DNA from: Bacillota bacterium
GTDB lineage: Bacteria > Bacillota > Limnochordia > Darwinibacteriales > Darwinibacteriaceae
Assembly (NCBI GenBank): GCA_029776155.1
Contig: JAKOTU010000041.1
Span: 1 to 41,564 of the forward strand
Direction of reading: 5' to 3'
DNA length: 41,564 bases
Part shown: piece after piece, positions 1 through 6,992 of the stretch
Layout of the letters: each line of letters starts with the position of its first letter
Position numbering within the stretch: position 1 is the first letter of the stretch
The notes under the pieces: generated by a model
What the model was told of the DNA's origin: nothing
Database searches by the model: none
Seen by the model: the letters and a program-made list of their open reading frames with translations, nothing else
Made by a program: the position numbers and the translations under genes

Positions 1-129
1 CTTGAGTCAAATGCGATTCCTATAGTTAAATTTGCAGACGACAATAATTACAGGATTTGGGGATTCCATTTCTTTAACAGGGATTTAAGACGTAAAGAGT
101 TTGATGAAGATATGAACCGACTTTTATAA
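1..129 (+). CDS. C-terminal end of an unknown protein (truncated by window edge)
   Basis: An open frame enters from the left edge and ends at a TAA at 127-129, giving the last 42 residues of a protein ending in RRKEFDEDMNRLL. I do not recognise a family. The codons are AT-rich (many AAT, TTT, ATT, TTA), in sharp contrast to the GC-rich genes that follow, and it is one of only three plus-strand genes in the window. This suggests a different origin for this stretch, such as a transferred segment or an assembly or cloning junction. No start or RBS is visible, so real coding status rests only on the uninterrupted frame and the plausible charged composition. Confidence 0.45.
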   Translation, partial: LESNAIPIVKFADDNNYRIWGFHFFNRDLRRKEFDEDMNRLL

Positions 130-192
130 TATATCGCATTGATATAAGTTATTGATAAGTTTTTATTTGATTTACATCCATCCTGTATCCTC

Positions 193-215
193 AACCCCCT
201 ATAAAAAAGGGGGTT
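193..215 (+). terminator. Hairpin after the truncated plus-strand gene
   Basis: A 7-bp perfect stem, AACCCCC (193-199) with GGGGGTT (209-215), encloses a 9-nt A-rich loop about 65 bases after the stop of the plus-strand gene. There is no strong T tract after the stem on the plus strand, so its role as a terminator is only suggested. Confidence 0.35.
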
Positions 216-277
216 ATCTAATCTGGTAACTCAACTATTAATTTTCGCGACGGTTGATATGTTCCCACAAACAATAA

Positions 278-354
278 AAATAAGGGTTTCCTAACATTGC
301 CACATCCGGCAGATCGGCCTCGAGAAAAACTAAATGTCTGGAAACCCTTTATTT
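278..354 (-). repeat. 22-nt imperfect inverted repeat, possible terminator of the rlmD operon
   Basis: The left arm (about 278-298) and the right arm (about 332-354) are inverted copies sharing a 10-bp perfect core, AAGGGTTTCC at 282-291 and GGAAACCCTT at 340-349. The similarity extends outward with one gap and two mismatches. On the minus strand the second arm is followed by a T-rich run (about 270-281), so rlmD transcripts that end at 372 could terminate here. The 48-nt spacer is long for an ordinary intrinsic terminator, and the symmetry also resembles the ends of a small mobile or repeated element. Both readings stay open. Confidence 0.5.
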
Positions 355-371
355 ACAAGCTTTTCAGTTTT

Positions 372-1736
372 TTATTTCTCAACCTTTGACATCAATACGA
401 CGCACTCAACATGGCTCGTCCAGGGGAACATATCCACGGGCTGGATCGCCCCCGCAGTGTAACCTAAACCAGCCAAATAGTTCAGGTCCCTGGCCAAGGT
501 TGCCGGGTTGCAGGACACATAGACCAGAGTGGGCACACCCACCTTCGCCAAGGCTTCCAACACAACGGGATCGCAGCCCTTCCTGGGAGGATCTACCACC
601 GCCCCATCAACCGCTCTGTACTTCTTGATCAACCCCGGCAACACCTCCTCCGCCCTGCCGGTATAAAACTCGGCGTTGGTGATGCCGTTGAGCTGAGCGT
701 TGCGCCGGGCATCGTCCACCGCTGGAGCAACCGCCTCCACCCCTATTACTCTCCCCGCCCGGGCAGCCAGGTACAGCCCGATGGTCCCGGCACCGCAGTA
801 TAGATCCAAAACCGTTTCGCCACCCGTAAGGGGCAGACTGTCCCGGACCAGATCATAGAGCACCTTGGTCTGCACGGGGTTCACTTGGAAGAAAGAAGTG
901 GGGGATACAGCATAAGACATGTGGCCGATGGTATCCAGTAGATACTCGGAACCCCACAAGATCTTGGTTTCTCGCCCCAGGATCACATTGGTAACCTGCG
1001 GATTGATATTCTGGGCAACGCTGCTTAACTCCGGTACTTCCCGGCTCAGCCTGGCGATGAGCTCTTCCCCGCGGGGCAGATCACGGGTGCGCGTCACCAA
1101 AATGAGCATGAGCTTGCCGTGGGAAAAACTCACCCGGATCACCGCATGTCTCAGCACACCGGTGTGACGGACTTCATCATAGGGTTCGATGCCCAGTTCC
1201 TGGACGGCCCGCTTCACCGCCAGAGCAAGCCGGGTTATGGAAGGATGCTGGATCTCGCAGCTAGACATGTCCACAATCTCATGACTGCCCCGTTGGAAAA
1301 AACCCATGACCAGCCGTTCTTTCCGCCGGCCCAAGGGGAGCTGGGCCTTATTGCGGTAATGGTAGGGGTACTCCATGCCGATGGTGGGCCTTACCTCAAC
1401 CTCCAGCCCGCCCAACCGTTCCAGGGCATCTAACACCTGCTGCCGTTTCCAGCGCAGCTGTGCCGGATAAGCCATGTGCTGCAGCTGACACCCTCCGCAA
1501 AGGGGCGCATGGGGGCAGCTGGGGGTGCGCCGGTCCGGGGAGGGCTCCAGGATAGCTAGGAGCTCCCCATAGGCCAGGCGTTCCTTCACATGGACCAGGC
1601 GCACCCGCGCCCGATCACCTGGAATCGTCTGGGGGACAAACACGACCCTGTTGTTGAGTCTCCCCACTCCCGAGCCCTCATGGGAGAGGCCTGTGATCTT
1701 CAGTTCATGCTCCGCTCCAACTCGCCAGCTGCTCAT
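372..1736 (-). CDS. rlmD: 23S rRNA (uracil-5-)-methyltransferase, RlmD/RlmCD type
   Basis: This 454-aa protein has the full layout of SAM-dependent rRNA m5U methyltransferases (RumA/RlmD; RlmCD in Bacillus). A TRAM RNA-binding domain spans about residues 7-65. Cys74, Cys80, Cys83 and Cys160 fit the four ligands of the [4Fe-4S] cluster. The SAM-binding motif DLYCGAGTIG is at 311-320, and the catalytic cysteine is in SCNPATLARDL at Cys409. The start is backed by an SD sequence (AAGGAGGAATC) just before the ATG. It is the last gene of the alaS-to-rlmD block, about 55 bases after the U32 peptidase gene. Which uridine(s) it methylates (747, 1939 or both) cannot be told from sequence. Confidence 0.93.
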   Translation of the reverse strand: MSSWRVGAEHELKITGLSHEGSGVGRLNNRVVFVPQTIPGDRARVRLVHVKERLAYGELLAILEPSPDRRTPSCPHAPLCGGCQLQHMAYPAQLRWKRQQVLDALERLGGLEVEVRPTIGMEYPYHYRNKAQLPLGRRKERLVMGFFQRGSHEIVDMSSCEIQHPSITRLALAVKRAVQELGIEPYDEVRHTGVLRHAVIRVSFSHGKLMLILVTRTRDLPRGEELIARLSREVPELSSVAQNINPQVTNVILGRETKILWGSEYLLDTIGHMSYAVSPTSFFQVNPVQTKVLYDLVRDSLPLTGGETVLDLYCGAGTIGLYLAARAGRVIGVEAVAPAVDDARRNAQLNGITNAEFYTGRAEEVLPGLIKKYRAVDGAVVDPPRKGCDPVVLEALAKVGVPTLVYVSCNPATLARDLNYLAGLGYTAGAIQPVDMFPWTSHVECVVLMSKVEK

Positions 1737-1790
1737 GATTCCTCCTTCAAAAAGCCCAGAACCAAGTCTTGCTGGTCCCGGGCCTAATGC

Positions 1791-3002
1791 TCACTCTACC
1801 TTCATTCTCAACATGGAGTAGGGCTGCACCTGCTCCATGGGAATCCGCACCCTATAATTGGCGTGGGCCGCCTCCAGCTCAGTTCCGGTATCTTCCTCAA
1901 TGAGACGGCTGACCACTGCCTTGAACACAGGACCCCTTGGCTGCAGTACTTCCACCTCCGCCCCTTGGGGCAGCCGGTTACGCACGCCCACCAGCGCTTC
2001 CCTTCGGGTTTCATCGTAGCTTTCCACCACACCCACCACATCAAAATGACGGATATAGGCGCTGCTGGGACGGAAAATGCCCGCATCGGAGGGAGCAAAG
2101 AAGCCTGCCCAATAGGGCCGGTGGCTTACTTTCTCCAGCTCATCCAACAGCTCCTGGGGCAGCTCGTAGCCCTCCGGATCCCTGGCATAAAGATCCAAAG
2201 CTTGGCGGTAAGCCCGCACCACTGTGGCCACATAATAGGCGCTTTTCATGCGCCCTTCGATCTTGAGGCTATCTACCCCAAGGCTCACCAGAGCGGGGAT
2301 GTGTTCAATCAAGCGCAGATCCTTGGAGTTGAAGATGTGGGTGCCGCCTCCATCCTCTTCTATGGGCATGTACTCCCCCGGCCGTTTTTCCTCCACCACA
2401 GCATAGCGCCAACGGCAGCTCTGGGCGCACTCTCCCCGGTTGGCATCACGGCCCGTGAGCACATTGCTCAACAGGCAGCGGCCGGAGTAAGCCACACACA
2501 TGGCCCCGTGCACGAACACTTCCAACTCCAGACTGGTTTCCTGGCGCACCCGGGCGATTTCTTCCCGGCTGAGCTCCCTGGCCAGCACCAAGCGGGAAAG
2601 CCCGAGGCCCTCCCAGAACTTGGCTGCTTGATAGTTCACCGTGTTGGCCTGGGTACTTAAATGCAGCGGCAGGCTCGGCGCATAAGCACGGGCCAGGGCC
2701 AGAACACCCACATCGGCAACAATCAGGGCGTCCACGCCCAAATCCTCCAGCTCCCTAAGATAAGCTGGGAGCTCGTCCATTTCCTCGTTGCGGGGATAGG
2801 TGTTCACCGTAACGTAAACCTTGACTCCCCGTTTCCGGGCCAAAGCCAGCACCTCCTGCAGTTCTTCAGTACTGAAGTTGCCGGCCTTAGCCCGCATACC
2901 GAAGGCCTTACCCGCCAAGTAGATGGCGTCCGCTCCGTATTCCATGGCCACAACGGCCTTTTCCAGGTTCCCTGCTGGAGCAAGCAGCTCGGGAATTTTC
3001 AA
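1791..3002 (-). CDS. Peptidase U32 family protein (TrhP/YrrO-like)
   Basis: The protein opens with the U32 signature KIPELLAPAGNLEKA, followed by a TIM-barrel-type sequence and a cysteine set (HGAMCVAYSGRCLLSN, then CAQSCRW) typical of the family, where four cysteines are thought to bind an Fe-S cluster. Members such as TrhP make 5-hydroxyuridine in tRNA anticodons with prephenate as cofactor source; the name peptidase is historical. The next gene upstream is mltG, as for yrrL-yrrN-yrrO in Bacillus. I prefer the TTG start at 3002: AGGAGG (3012-3017) sits 9 nt before it, and family N-termini begin at this point. An ATG at 3026, overlapping the end of mltG, would add eight residues. Confidence 0.85.
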   Translation of the reverse strand: MKIPELLAPAGNLEKAVVAMEYGADAIYLAGKAFGMRAKAGNFSTEELQEVLALARKRGVKVYVTVNTYPRNEEMDELPAYLRELEDLGVDALIVADVGVLALARAYAPSLPLHLSTQANTVNYQAAKFWEGLGLSRLVLARELSREEIARVRQETSLELEVFVHGAMCVAYSGRCLLSNVLTGRDANRGECAQSCRWRYAVVEEKRPGEYMPIEEDGGGTHIFNSKDLRLIEHIPALVSLGVDSLKIEGRMKSAYYVATVVRAYRQALDLYARDPEGYELPQELLDELEKVSHRPYWAGFFAPSDAGIFRPSSAYIRHFDVVGVVESYDETRREALVGVRNRLPQGAEVEVLQPRGPVFKAVVSRLIEEDTGTELEAAHANYRVRIPMEQVQPYSMLRMKVE

Positions 3003-3011
3003 TCCCGCTTC

Positions 3012-3017
3012 CCTCCT
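3012..3017 (-). promoter_or_regulatory. RBS that favours a TTG start for the U32 gene
   Basis: AGGAGG on the minus strand lies 9 nt before TTG (3000-3002) and overlaps the mltG stop codon (3016-3018). If the upstream ATG were used, this perfect SD would fall inside the coding sequence, so the TTG is the more economical start and suggests stop-start coupling with mltG. Confidence 0.6.
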
Positions 3018-4056
3018 AGTAACCATACATCCTTCTAGCGCGCAGATGCTCGCTGTACGTTTCGGTAAACTCGTGGGTGCCGTCCCGCCTGCTCACGAAA
3101 AAGAAATAATTGGTCTCGGCGGGATGCAGCACAGCCAGCATAGAAGCCAGCCCTGGACTGGCTATGGGCCCCGGGGGCAGTCCCCGGTAGCGGTAGGTGT
3201 TGTAGGGAGAGTCGATCTCCAAATCCCGGTAGAGCACCACTGGCCGCTCCTCCTCGGTAACATAGCGCACCGTGGGATCAGCCTGGAGCGGCATGTCCAC
3301 TGCCAAACGGTTGAGGTACACCGAGGCCACAATGGGCCGTTCCTCATCCACCATGATCTCCCGCTCCACTATGGAGGCCAGGGTGACCACCTCGTGCAGG
3401 GTGAACTGGCTTTCCGCAAGGAGCGGCATAATGTGTTCTTGGGTCACCTGGACAAACCGGGACACCATCTGTCCGATCAGTTCCTCTTCAGTCTGTCCTT
3501 CGGTGAAGTAATAGGTGTCGGGGAAGAGATAGCCTTCCAGGGAAGGGATGGGCAGTTCAAGGGGCAACTTGTCGCCAAAAACCAGTTGGGCATTGAAGGC
3601 TAGCTCCATAAAACGCTCGCGGTCGGCAAGTCCATGCTCCGCAAGGAGTGCGGCGATCTGTTTGATCTCAAACCCCTCCGGGATCACCACCCGTACAGTC
3701 TGCACTCGGCCTGAGCGGATCTGCTCGATGATCTCCAAGGGCCGCATGGCCGGACTGAGCAGATAAGCCCCAGCTTTCAGCTCGTGCTCTGCACCTTCCA
3801 CCTTGGCCAGCAGGGCAAAGGCTCTGGCGTTGGCAATAATCCCTTCCCTTTCCAAGAGCTGAGCGATCTGCCTGGTGCCCATACCCTGTTCAATGCGCAC
3901 CACCTTGCTCAGGGCGTTGTCCTCCCTGCTGAGGGGTTGGTTGCTCACCACAAAAAAGGCAGCCACAACAGCACAGCACAGCATAATGAACAAGAACAGA
4001 AAACGGACCATGCCGCCTTCGGTCCGTTTTGACGTTGCTTGCACAGCATCGGGCAT
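3016..4056 (-). CDS. mltG: Endolytic murein transglycosylase MltG (YceG-like)
   Basis: MltG is a membrane-anchored lytic transglycosylase that cuts nascent glycan strands and sets their length. Here a single hydrophobic segment (about residues 17-38) follows a short charged N-terminus. A LysM-like region comes next, then the YceG catalytic domain with LASIVERE, where Glu231 corresponds to the catalytic Glu, and the conserved stretch YNTYRYRGLPPGPI. At 346 aa it is of normal length. A second ATG at residue 16 (GGMVRFLF) could also serve as the start. It sits between DUF1292 and the U32 gene, the same order as yrzB-yrrL-yrrN/O in Bacillus. Confidence 0.93.
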   Translation of the reverse strand: MPDAVQATSKRTEGGMVRFLFLFIMLCCAVVAAFFVVSNQPLSREDNALSKVVRIEQGMGTRQIAQLLEREGIIANARAFALLAKVEGAEHELKAGAYLLSPAMRPLEIIEQIRSGRVQTVRVVIPEGFEIKQIAALLAEHGLADRERFMELAFNAQLVFGDKLPLELPIPSLEGYLFPDTYYFTEGQTEEELIGQMVSRFVQVTQEHIMPLLAESQFTLHEVVTLASIVEREIMVDEERPIVASVYLNRLAVDMPLQADPTVRYVTEEERPVVLYRDLEIDSPYNTYRYRGLPPGPIASPGLASMLAVLHPAETNYFFFVSRRDGTHEFTETYSEHLRARRMYGY

Positions 4057-4092
4057 AGACGCACCCCCAACAACGCTTAGGGGTTGGTGCCG

Positions 4093-4383
4093 TTAGTTGT
4101 CGTCTTCCGCTTCGAGAAACGCCACCACCCGCTGAAATTCTTCGTCATCCTCGATTTCCATGAGAACTTCGTCACCAGCTTCGTCTAGTTCCAGCCGGTA
4201 GATAAGTCCACCGTCTTCTGGGTCGTCCAAGGGGAACAGAACGGCGTAGGACCGCCCCTCAAACTCGAAATCGTAGATGGCACACTCATGCTCGTTGCCG
4301 TCTTCATCTTCCAGCACAACGATTTCCTCAAACTCGTGATCATGTTCATGATCGTGATCATCGTGGCCGTGTCTGTGCGCCAT
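4093..4383 (-). CDS. DUF1292 family protein (YrzB-like) with His-rich N-terminus
   Basis: This small acidic protein (96 aa) matches the DUF1292/YrzB family by its core IVVLEDEDGNEHECAIYDFEF followed by a YAVLFPLDD-like strand and a very acidic tail. Such proteins are almost always found between ruvX and mltG, as here, but their role is unknown. The odd part is the start: MAHRHGHDDHDHEHDHEF carries seven histidines alternating with Asp and Glu, a composition typical of metal-binding tails. Most relatives I know lack so long a His tract. An SD (AAAGGAAGGAG) precedes the ATG. Confidence 0.85.
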   Translation of the reverse strand: MAHRHGHDDHDHEHDHEFEEIVVLEDEDGNEHECAIYDFEFEGRSYAVLFPLDDPEDGGLIYRLELDEAGDEVLMEIEDDEEFQRVVAFLEAEDDN

Positions 4384-4407
4384 AAGATCAACTCCTTCCT
4401 TTGAATG

Positions 4408-4824
4408 CTAGTTTGACCGCCTACAATCCAAATATGCCTGTAAAATGACGGCGGCCGCGACCTTGTCGATCACTTTACGGCGCTTAGCTCGGCTCACATC
4501 GCCCTCTATGAGGACCCGCTGGGCGGCCGCGGTCGAGAACCGTTCATCCCAATATTCTACTGGGAGGGCGAATTCCCTTTCCAATTCCGCGGCAAATGAG
4601 TATATTTTCTCCACCTCGGGTCCGTAGCTGCCATCGGTCCTGCGGGGCAGGCCCAGCACAAACTTTTCCACGTCATAGGCCTGCACTAGATAGCGCAGCC
4701 GGGCCAGGTCCTGTTGCAGACTGGTGCGTCTGATTACTTCGAGCCCCTGGGCGGTCCAGCCCATGGGGTCGCTCACCGCAACACCAATGGTCTTCTCGCC
4801 CAGATCCAATCCCAGTATCCGCAT
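4408..4824 (-). CDS. ruvX: Pre-16S rRNA nuclease RuvX (YqgF)
   Basis: The 138-aa protein has the RNase H-like fold of YqgF/RuvX. The first acidic catalytic residue is in MRILGLDLGEKTIGVAVSD; the central LGLPRRTDGSYGPE loop and the C-terminal YWDERFSTAAAQR with a final Asp (VIDKVAAAVIL) follow family order. In bacteria it trims the 5' end of 16S rRNA. The gene starts 12 nt after the stop of the aldo/keto reductase gene, with an SD (AAGGGGAG) inside the gap, and is followed by DUF1292, so it is part of the alaS operon. Confidence 0.93.
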   Translation of the reverse strand: MRILGLDLGEKTIGVAVSDPMGWTAQGLEVIRRTSLQQDLARLRYLVQAYDVEKFVLGLPRRTDGSYGPEVEKIYSFAAELEREFALPVEYWDERFSTAAAQRVLIEGDVSRAKRRKVIDKVAAAVILQAYLDCRRSN

Positions 4825-4836
4825 CTTCCGCTCCCC

Positions 4837-5781
4837 TTAAATCACCTTGATGGCGAACTCCGGGCAGCTGGCTCCACAGTACCCGCAGTAGACACACTGT
4901 TCGCCCATGGTGATGGCAGCCTGCCCGTCCCTAAGCTCCAAAGCTCCGTTGGGGCAGGCAGCAACGCACTTCCCGCAGCCGGTGCACCAAGCGTCGATAT
5001 GCAGCTTTCTAGTGGCAGGCTCTGGTGCAGGCAGATCCCGGCGCCCCTGGAAGAAGGCCACGTTATGCTCCACTTCGGCAATGCTCTTCATACCCACCGC
5101 CACAGAGTGGATCACGGGGATGGCCAGAAGATAGTCCAAGGCCTGGGCCCACTGTGCCAGTAGGTGTCCTCCGCCCAGGGGCTTCATGGCGTAGATCCCC
5201 TTCCCCGCTTGGGCAGCTTTAACGATGGCAGCCAGCATATCTTCCCGGCTGCCGCCCTGGATGCCGATACCTGTTATGTTAATCAGGGGCGAAATCACAT
5301 CAATCTCCGGAATGGCCGTGGCGGCCATAACCGCCTGAACATAATGGGTGGAAATGCCCACCGCCTTCACCAGCCCCGCTGCTTTGGCTTCCAGCAGCAC
5401 TTCCAAGGCTGGCCAGTGCCCTCGCAGAGTATGGCTGGACTCCTGTTCGTGGAGGAGGAAGATGGGGACCACCTCCTGGCCCAAGCCCTGCTGGGCCCGC
5501 TCCAAGCTCTTCAGCATCCCTTCCCGGGTGTAAGCATAGCTTTTGGTGGCCACTACTACCTCTTCTCGGTGGGGAAAGCGCTCCAGGGCCAGGCGAATGT
5601 GTTCGTAGGTGTCGTACATTTCCGCGGTGTCGACAAAATTGACGCCCAGCTCCAAGGCCCTCAGCAGCACCTCGCTTCCCTCTGCAGGTGCCAGATTGCG
5701 CTGGAGAGGACCTATGGTTAGGGCGCCGAAGCAGAGTCTAGAAACAGTGAGGCCAGTTTGGCCGAGTTCTGTGTATTTCAA
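4837..5781 (-). CDS. Aldo/keto reductase with C-terminal 2[4Fe-4S] ferredoxin domain
   Basis: Residues 1-250 form an aldo/keto reductase barrel: the N-terminal LGQTGLTVSRLCFG, VDTAEMYDTYEH with the catalytic Asp/Tyr, ATKSY with the Lys and FLLHEQ with the His. The C-terminus adds a bacterial ferredoxin domain with two complete cluster motifs, Cys266/269/272/276 and Cys296/299/302/306. Such fusions are common in anaerobes and probably pass electrons between ferredoxin-type carriers and a carbonyl substrate, which is unknown. Translation likely starts at TTG with AGGAG 8 nt upstream, just after the degV stop. Together with degV it is an addition between ireB and ruvX, which are usually adjacent. 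Confidence 0.88.
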   Translation of the reverse strand: MKYTELGQTGLTVSRLCFGALTIGPLQRNLAPAEGSEVLLRALELGVNFVDTAEMYDTYEHIRLALERFPHREEVVVATKSYAYTREGMLKSLERAQQGLGQEVVPIFLLHEQESSHTLRGHWPALEVLLEAKAAGLVKAVGISTHYVQAVMAATAIPEIDVISPLINITGIGIQGGSREDMLAAIVKAAQAGKGIYAMKPLGGGHLLAQWAQALDYLLAIPVIHSVAVGMKSIAEVEHNVAFFQGRRDLPAPEPATRKLHIDAWCTGCGKCVAACPNGALELRDGQAAITMGEQCVYCGYCGASCPEFAIKVI

Positions 5782-5792
5782 TCCCGATCTCC

Positions 5793-6632
5793 TCAGCTTA
5801 AGCGTCTGAACAACACTCCCAAAGTGTTGGGGCCGCAGTGGTTGGTGATGGTGCAGCCGGCCTCGGTGATGATGATCTCCTGAAAATGCCCCGTGTCCTC
5901 CAGCAGGGAACGCACCATGTTCAGCACTTCCGGACTGCAGGCCACATGGGTGATGAACGCCCGGCAGGGGTCCAGACCACCGTTTTGCGCCAAGCGGTCT
6001 TCTACGTAAAGCCTGACCGCCTTCTCGAAGTTGCCCCTATACTTGCGTCCCACGATCATTGCTCCATCCCGCACTTCAATGCAGGGCTTCAAGCGCAGAA
6101 TCTTAGCGCCCTGGGCGGTAATGGCAGAGCAGCGGCCCCCTCGGGCCAGATAATCGAGCTGGTCAATGATGAAACTGGCATCCACTTTGGGCACAAGCCG
6201 CTCTAGTTCGGCTGCGATCTCTGCGGCCGTTCCGCCCCCTTGGGCCAGGAGAGCCGCTTCGTATACCAAATGACCGCTGCCTGTGGACAGATTCCTGGAA
6301 TCCACCACTTTCACGCCGGGGAAATCCCGGGCGGCTAGTAAGGCGTTATTATAACAAGAAGAGAAACCAGAACCTAAACTGATGTGAACCACTTCATCCC
6401 CTTGGGCTGTGAGTTTCTGGAAGTGTTCTTGGTATTCATAGACATTTACCGCCCCGGTCTGGCAGTGCCGGCCTGCTTCCACATGGGCAATCAGCTCCGC
6501 CGGAGTTAGATCAACACCGTCCTTAAAAACCTCGTCATCCACGGTAATGCTCAAGGGAGTAATGCTGATGCCTAAACTCTGCACTAAATCCGGTGAAAGG
6601 TCACAAGTACTATCCGCACTAATCCGTGTCAA
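5793..6632 (-). CDS. DegV family protein (fatty-acid binding)
   Basis: This 279-aa protein has the DegV hallmarks: RISADSTCDLSPDL at the N-terminus, the HISLGSGFSSCYNNA loop, DSRNLSTGSGHLVYEAA, and a C-terminal half ending with CGPNTLGVLF. DegV proteins (FakB) bind a single fatty acid and present it to FakA for phosphorylation. No fakA gene is nearby, so the partner is presumed elsewhere. The start is TTG, supported by AAAGGAG about 10 nt upstream. The aldo/keto reductase gene begins 11 nt after its stop, its SD placed in that gap, suggesting coupled translation. Confidence 0.88.
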   Translation of the reverse strand: MTRISADSTCDLSPDLVQSLGISITPLSITVDDEVFKDGVDLTPAELIAHVEAGRHCQTGAVNVYEYQEHFQKLTAQGDEVVHISLGSGFSSCYNNALLAARDFPGVKVVDSRNLSTGSGHLVYEAALLAQGGGTAAEIAAELERLVPKVDASFIIDQLDYLARGGRCSAITAQGAKILRLKPCIEVRDGAMIVGRKYRGNFEKAVRLYVEDRLAQNGGLDPCRAFITHVACSPEVLNMVRSLLEDTGHFQEIIITEAGCTITNHCGPNTLGVLFRRLS

Positions 6633-6685
6633 CCCTTAACACTCCTTTGCCGTGTCGGAAACCAATGAATTGGGACGTAACGAGC

Positions 6686-6949
6686 TCAGCTCCTCTGAAG
6701 ATAGTGTTTGACCAATTCTTCCAGGATCACATCCCTTTCCAGCTGCGATATGAGGGCACGGGCATTCTTGTGGCTGGTAATGAACGTTGGGTCCCCCGAC
6801 ATCAAATAGCCCACAATTTGACCAAAAGGATTGTACCCTTTGTCTTGCAGGGCTTCATACACCTGCTGCAGGATGGTTCTAACCTCCGAGGCGTCATCCT
6901 CCCAGGCCCTGTAGCTGAACAACGCTGTCTTGTCGTGGGCATCGTTCAT
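6686..6949 (-). CDS. IreB family regulatory phosphoprotein (YrzL, UPF0297)
   Basis: An 87-aa protein with the IreB/UPF0297 pattern [20 protein letters not shown], then [35 protein letters not shown] (two lines of the same family signature) and a helical C-terminus. In Enterococcus, IreB is phosphorylated by the PASTA kinase IreK and tunes cephalosporin resistance. The start chosen is ATG at 6949, preceded by GGGGAGGGATACC; a longer frame would run back into alaS and is not supported. It follows alaS directly, the usual arrangement, although here degV and an aldo/keto reductase gene separate it from ruvX. Confidence 0.9.
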   Translation of the reverse strand: MNDAHDKTALFSYRAWEDDASEVRTILQQVYEALQDKGYNPFGQIVGYLMSGDPTFITSHKNARALISQLERDVILEELVKHYLQRS

Positions 6950-6992
6950 GGTATCCCTCCCCTGCACCGTTTTCTCTATGCTTATTCTGTAA

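Noticed and set aside
278..354. Insertion sequence end
   Set aside because: The inverted repeat is suggestive, but no transposase gene, target duplication or known terminal sequence can be seen, so it is reported only as a repeat.
1863..2660. Long plus-strand open frame opposite the U32 gene
   Set aside because: It lacks a family match and SD, and lies fully antisense to a well-conserved gene; long antisense frames are expected in GC-rich codon usage.
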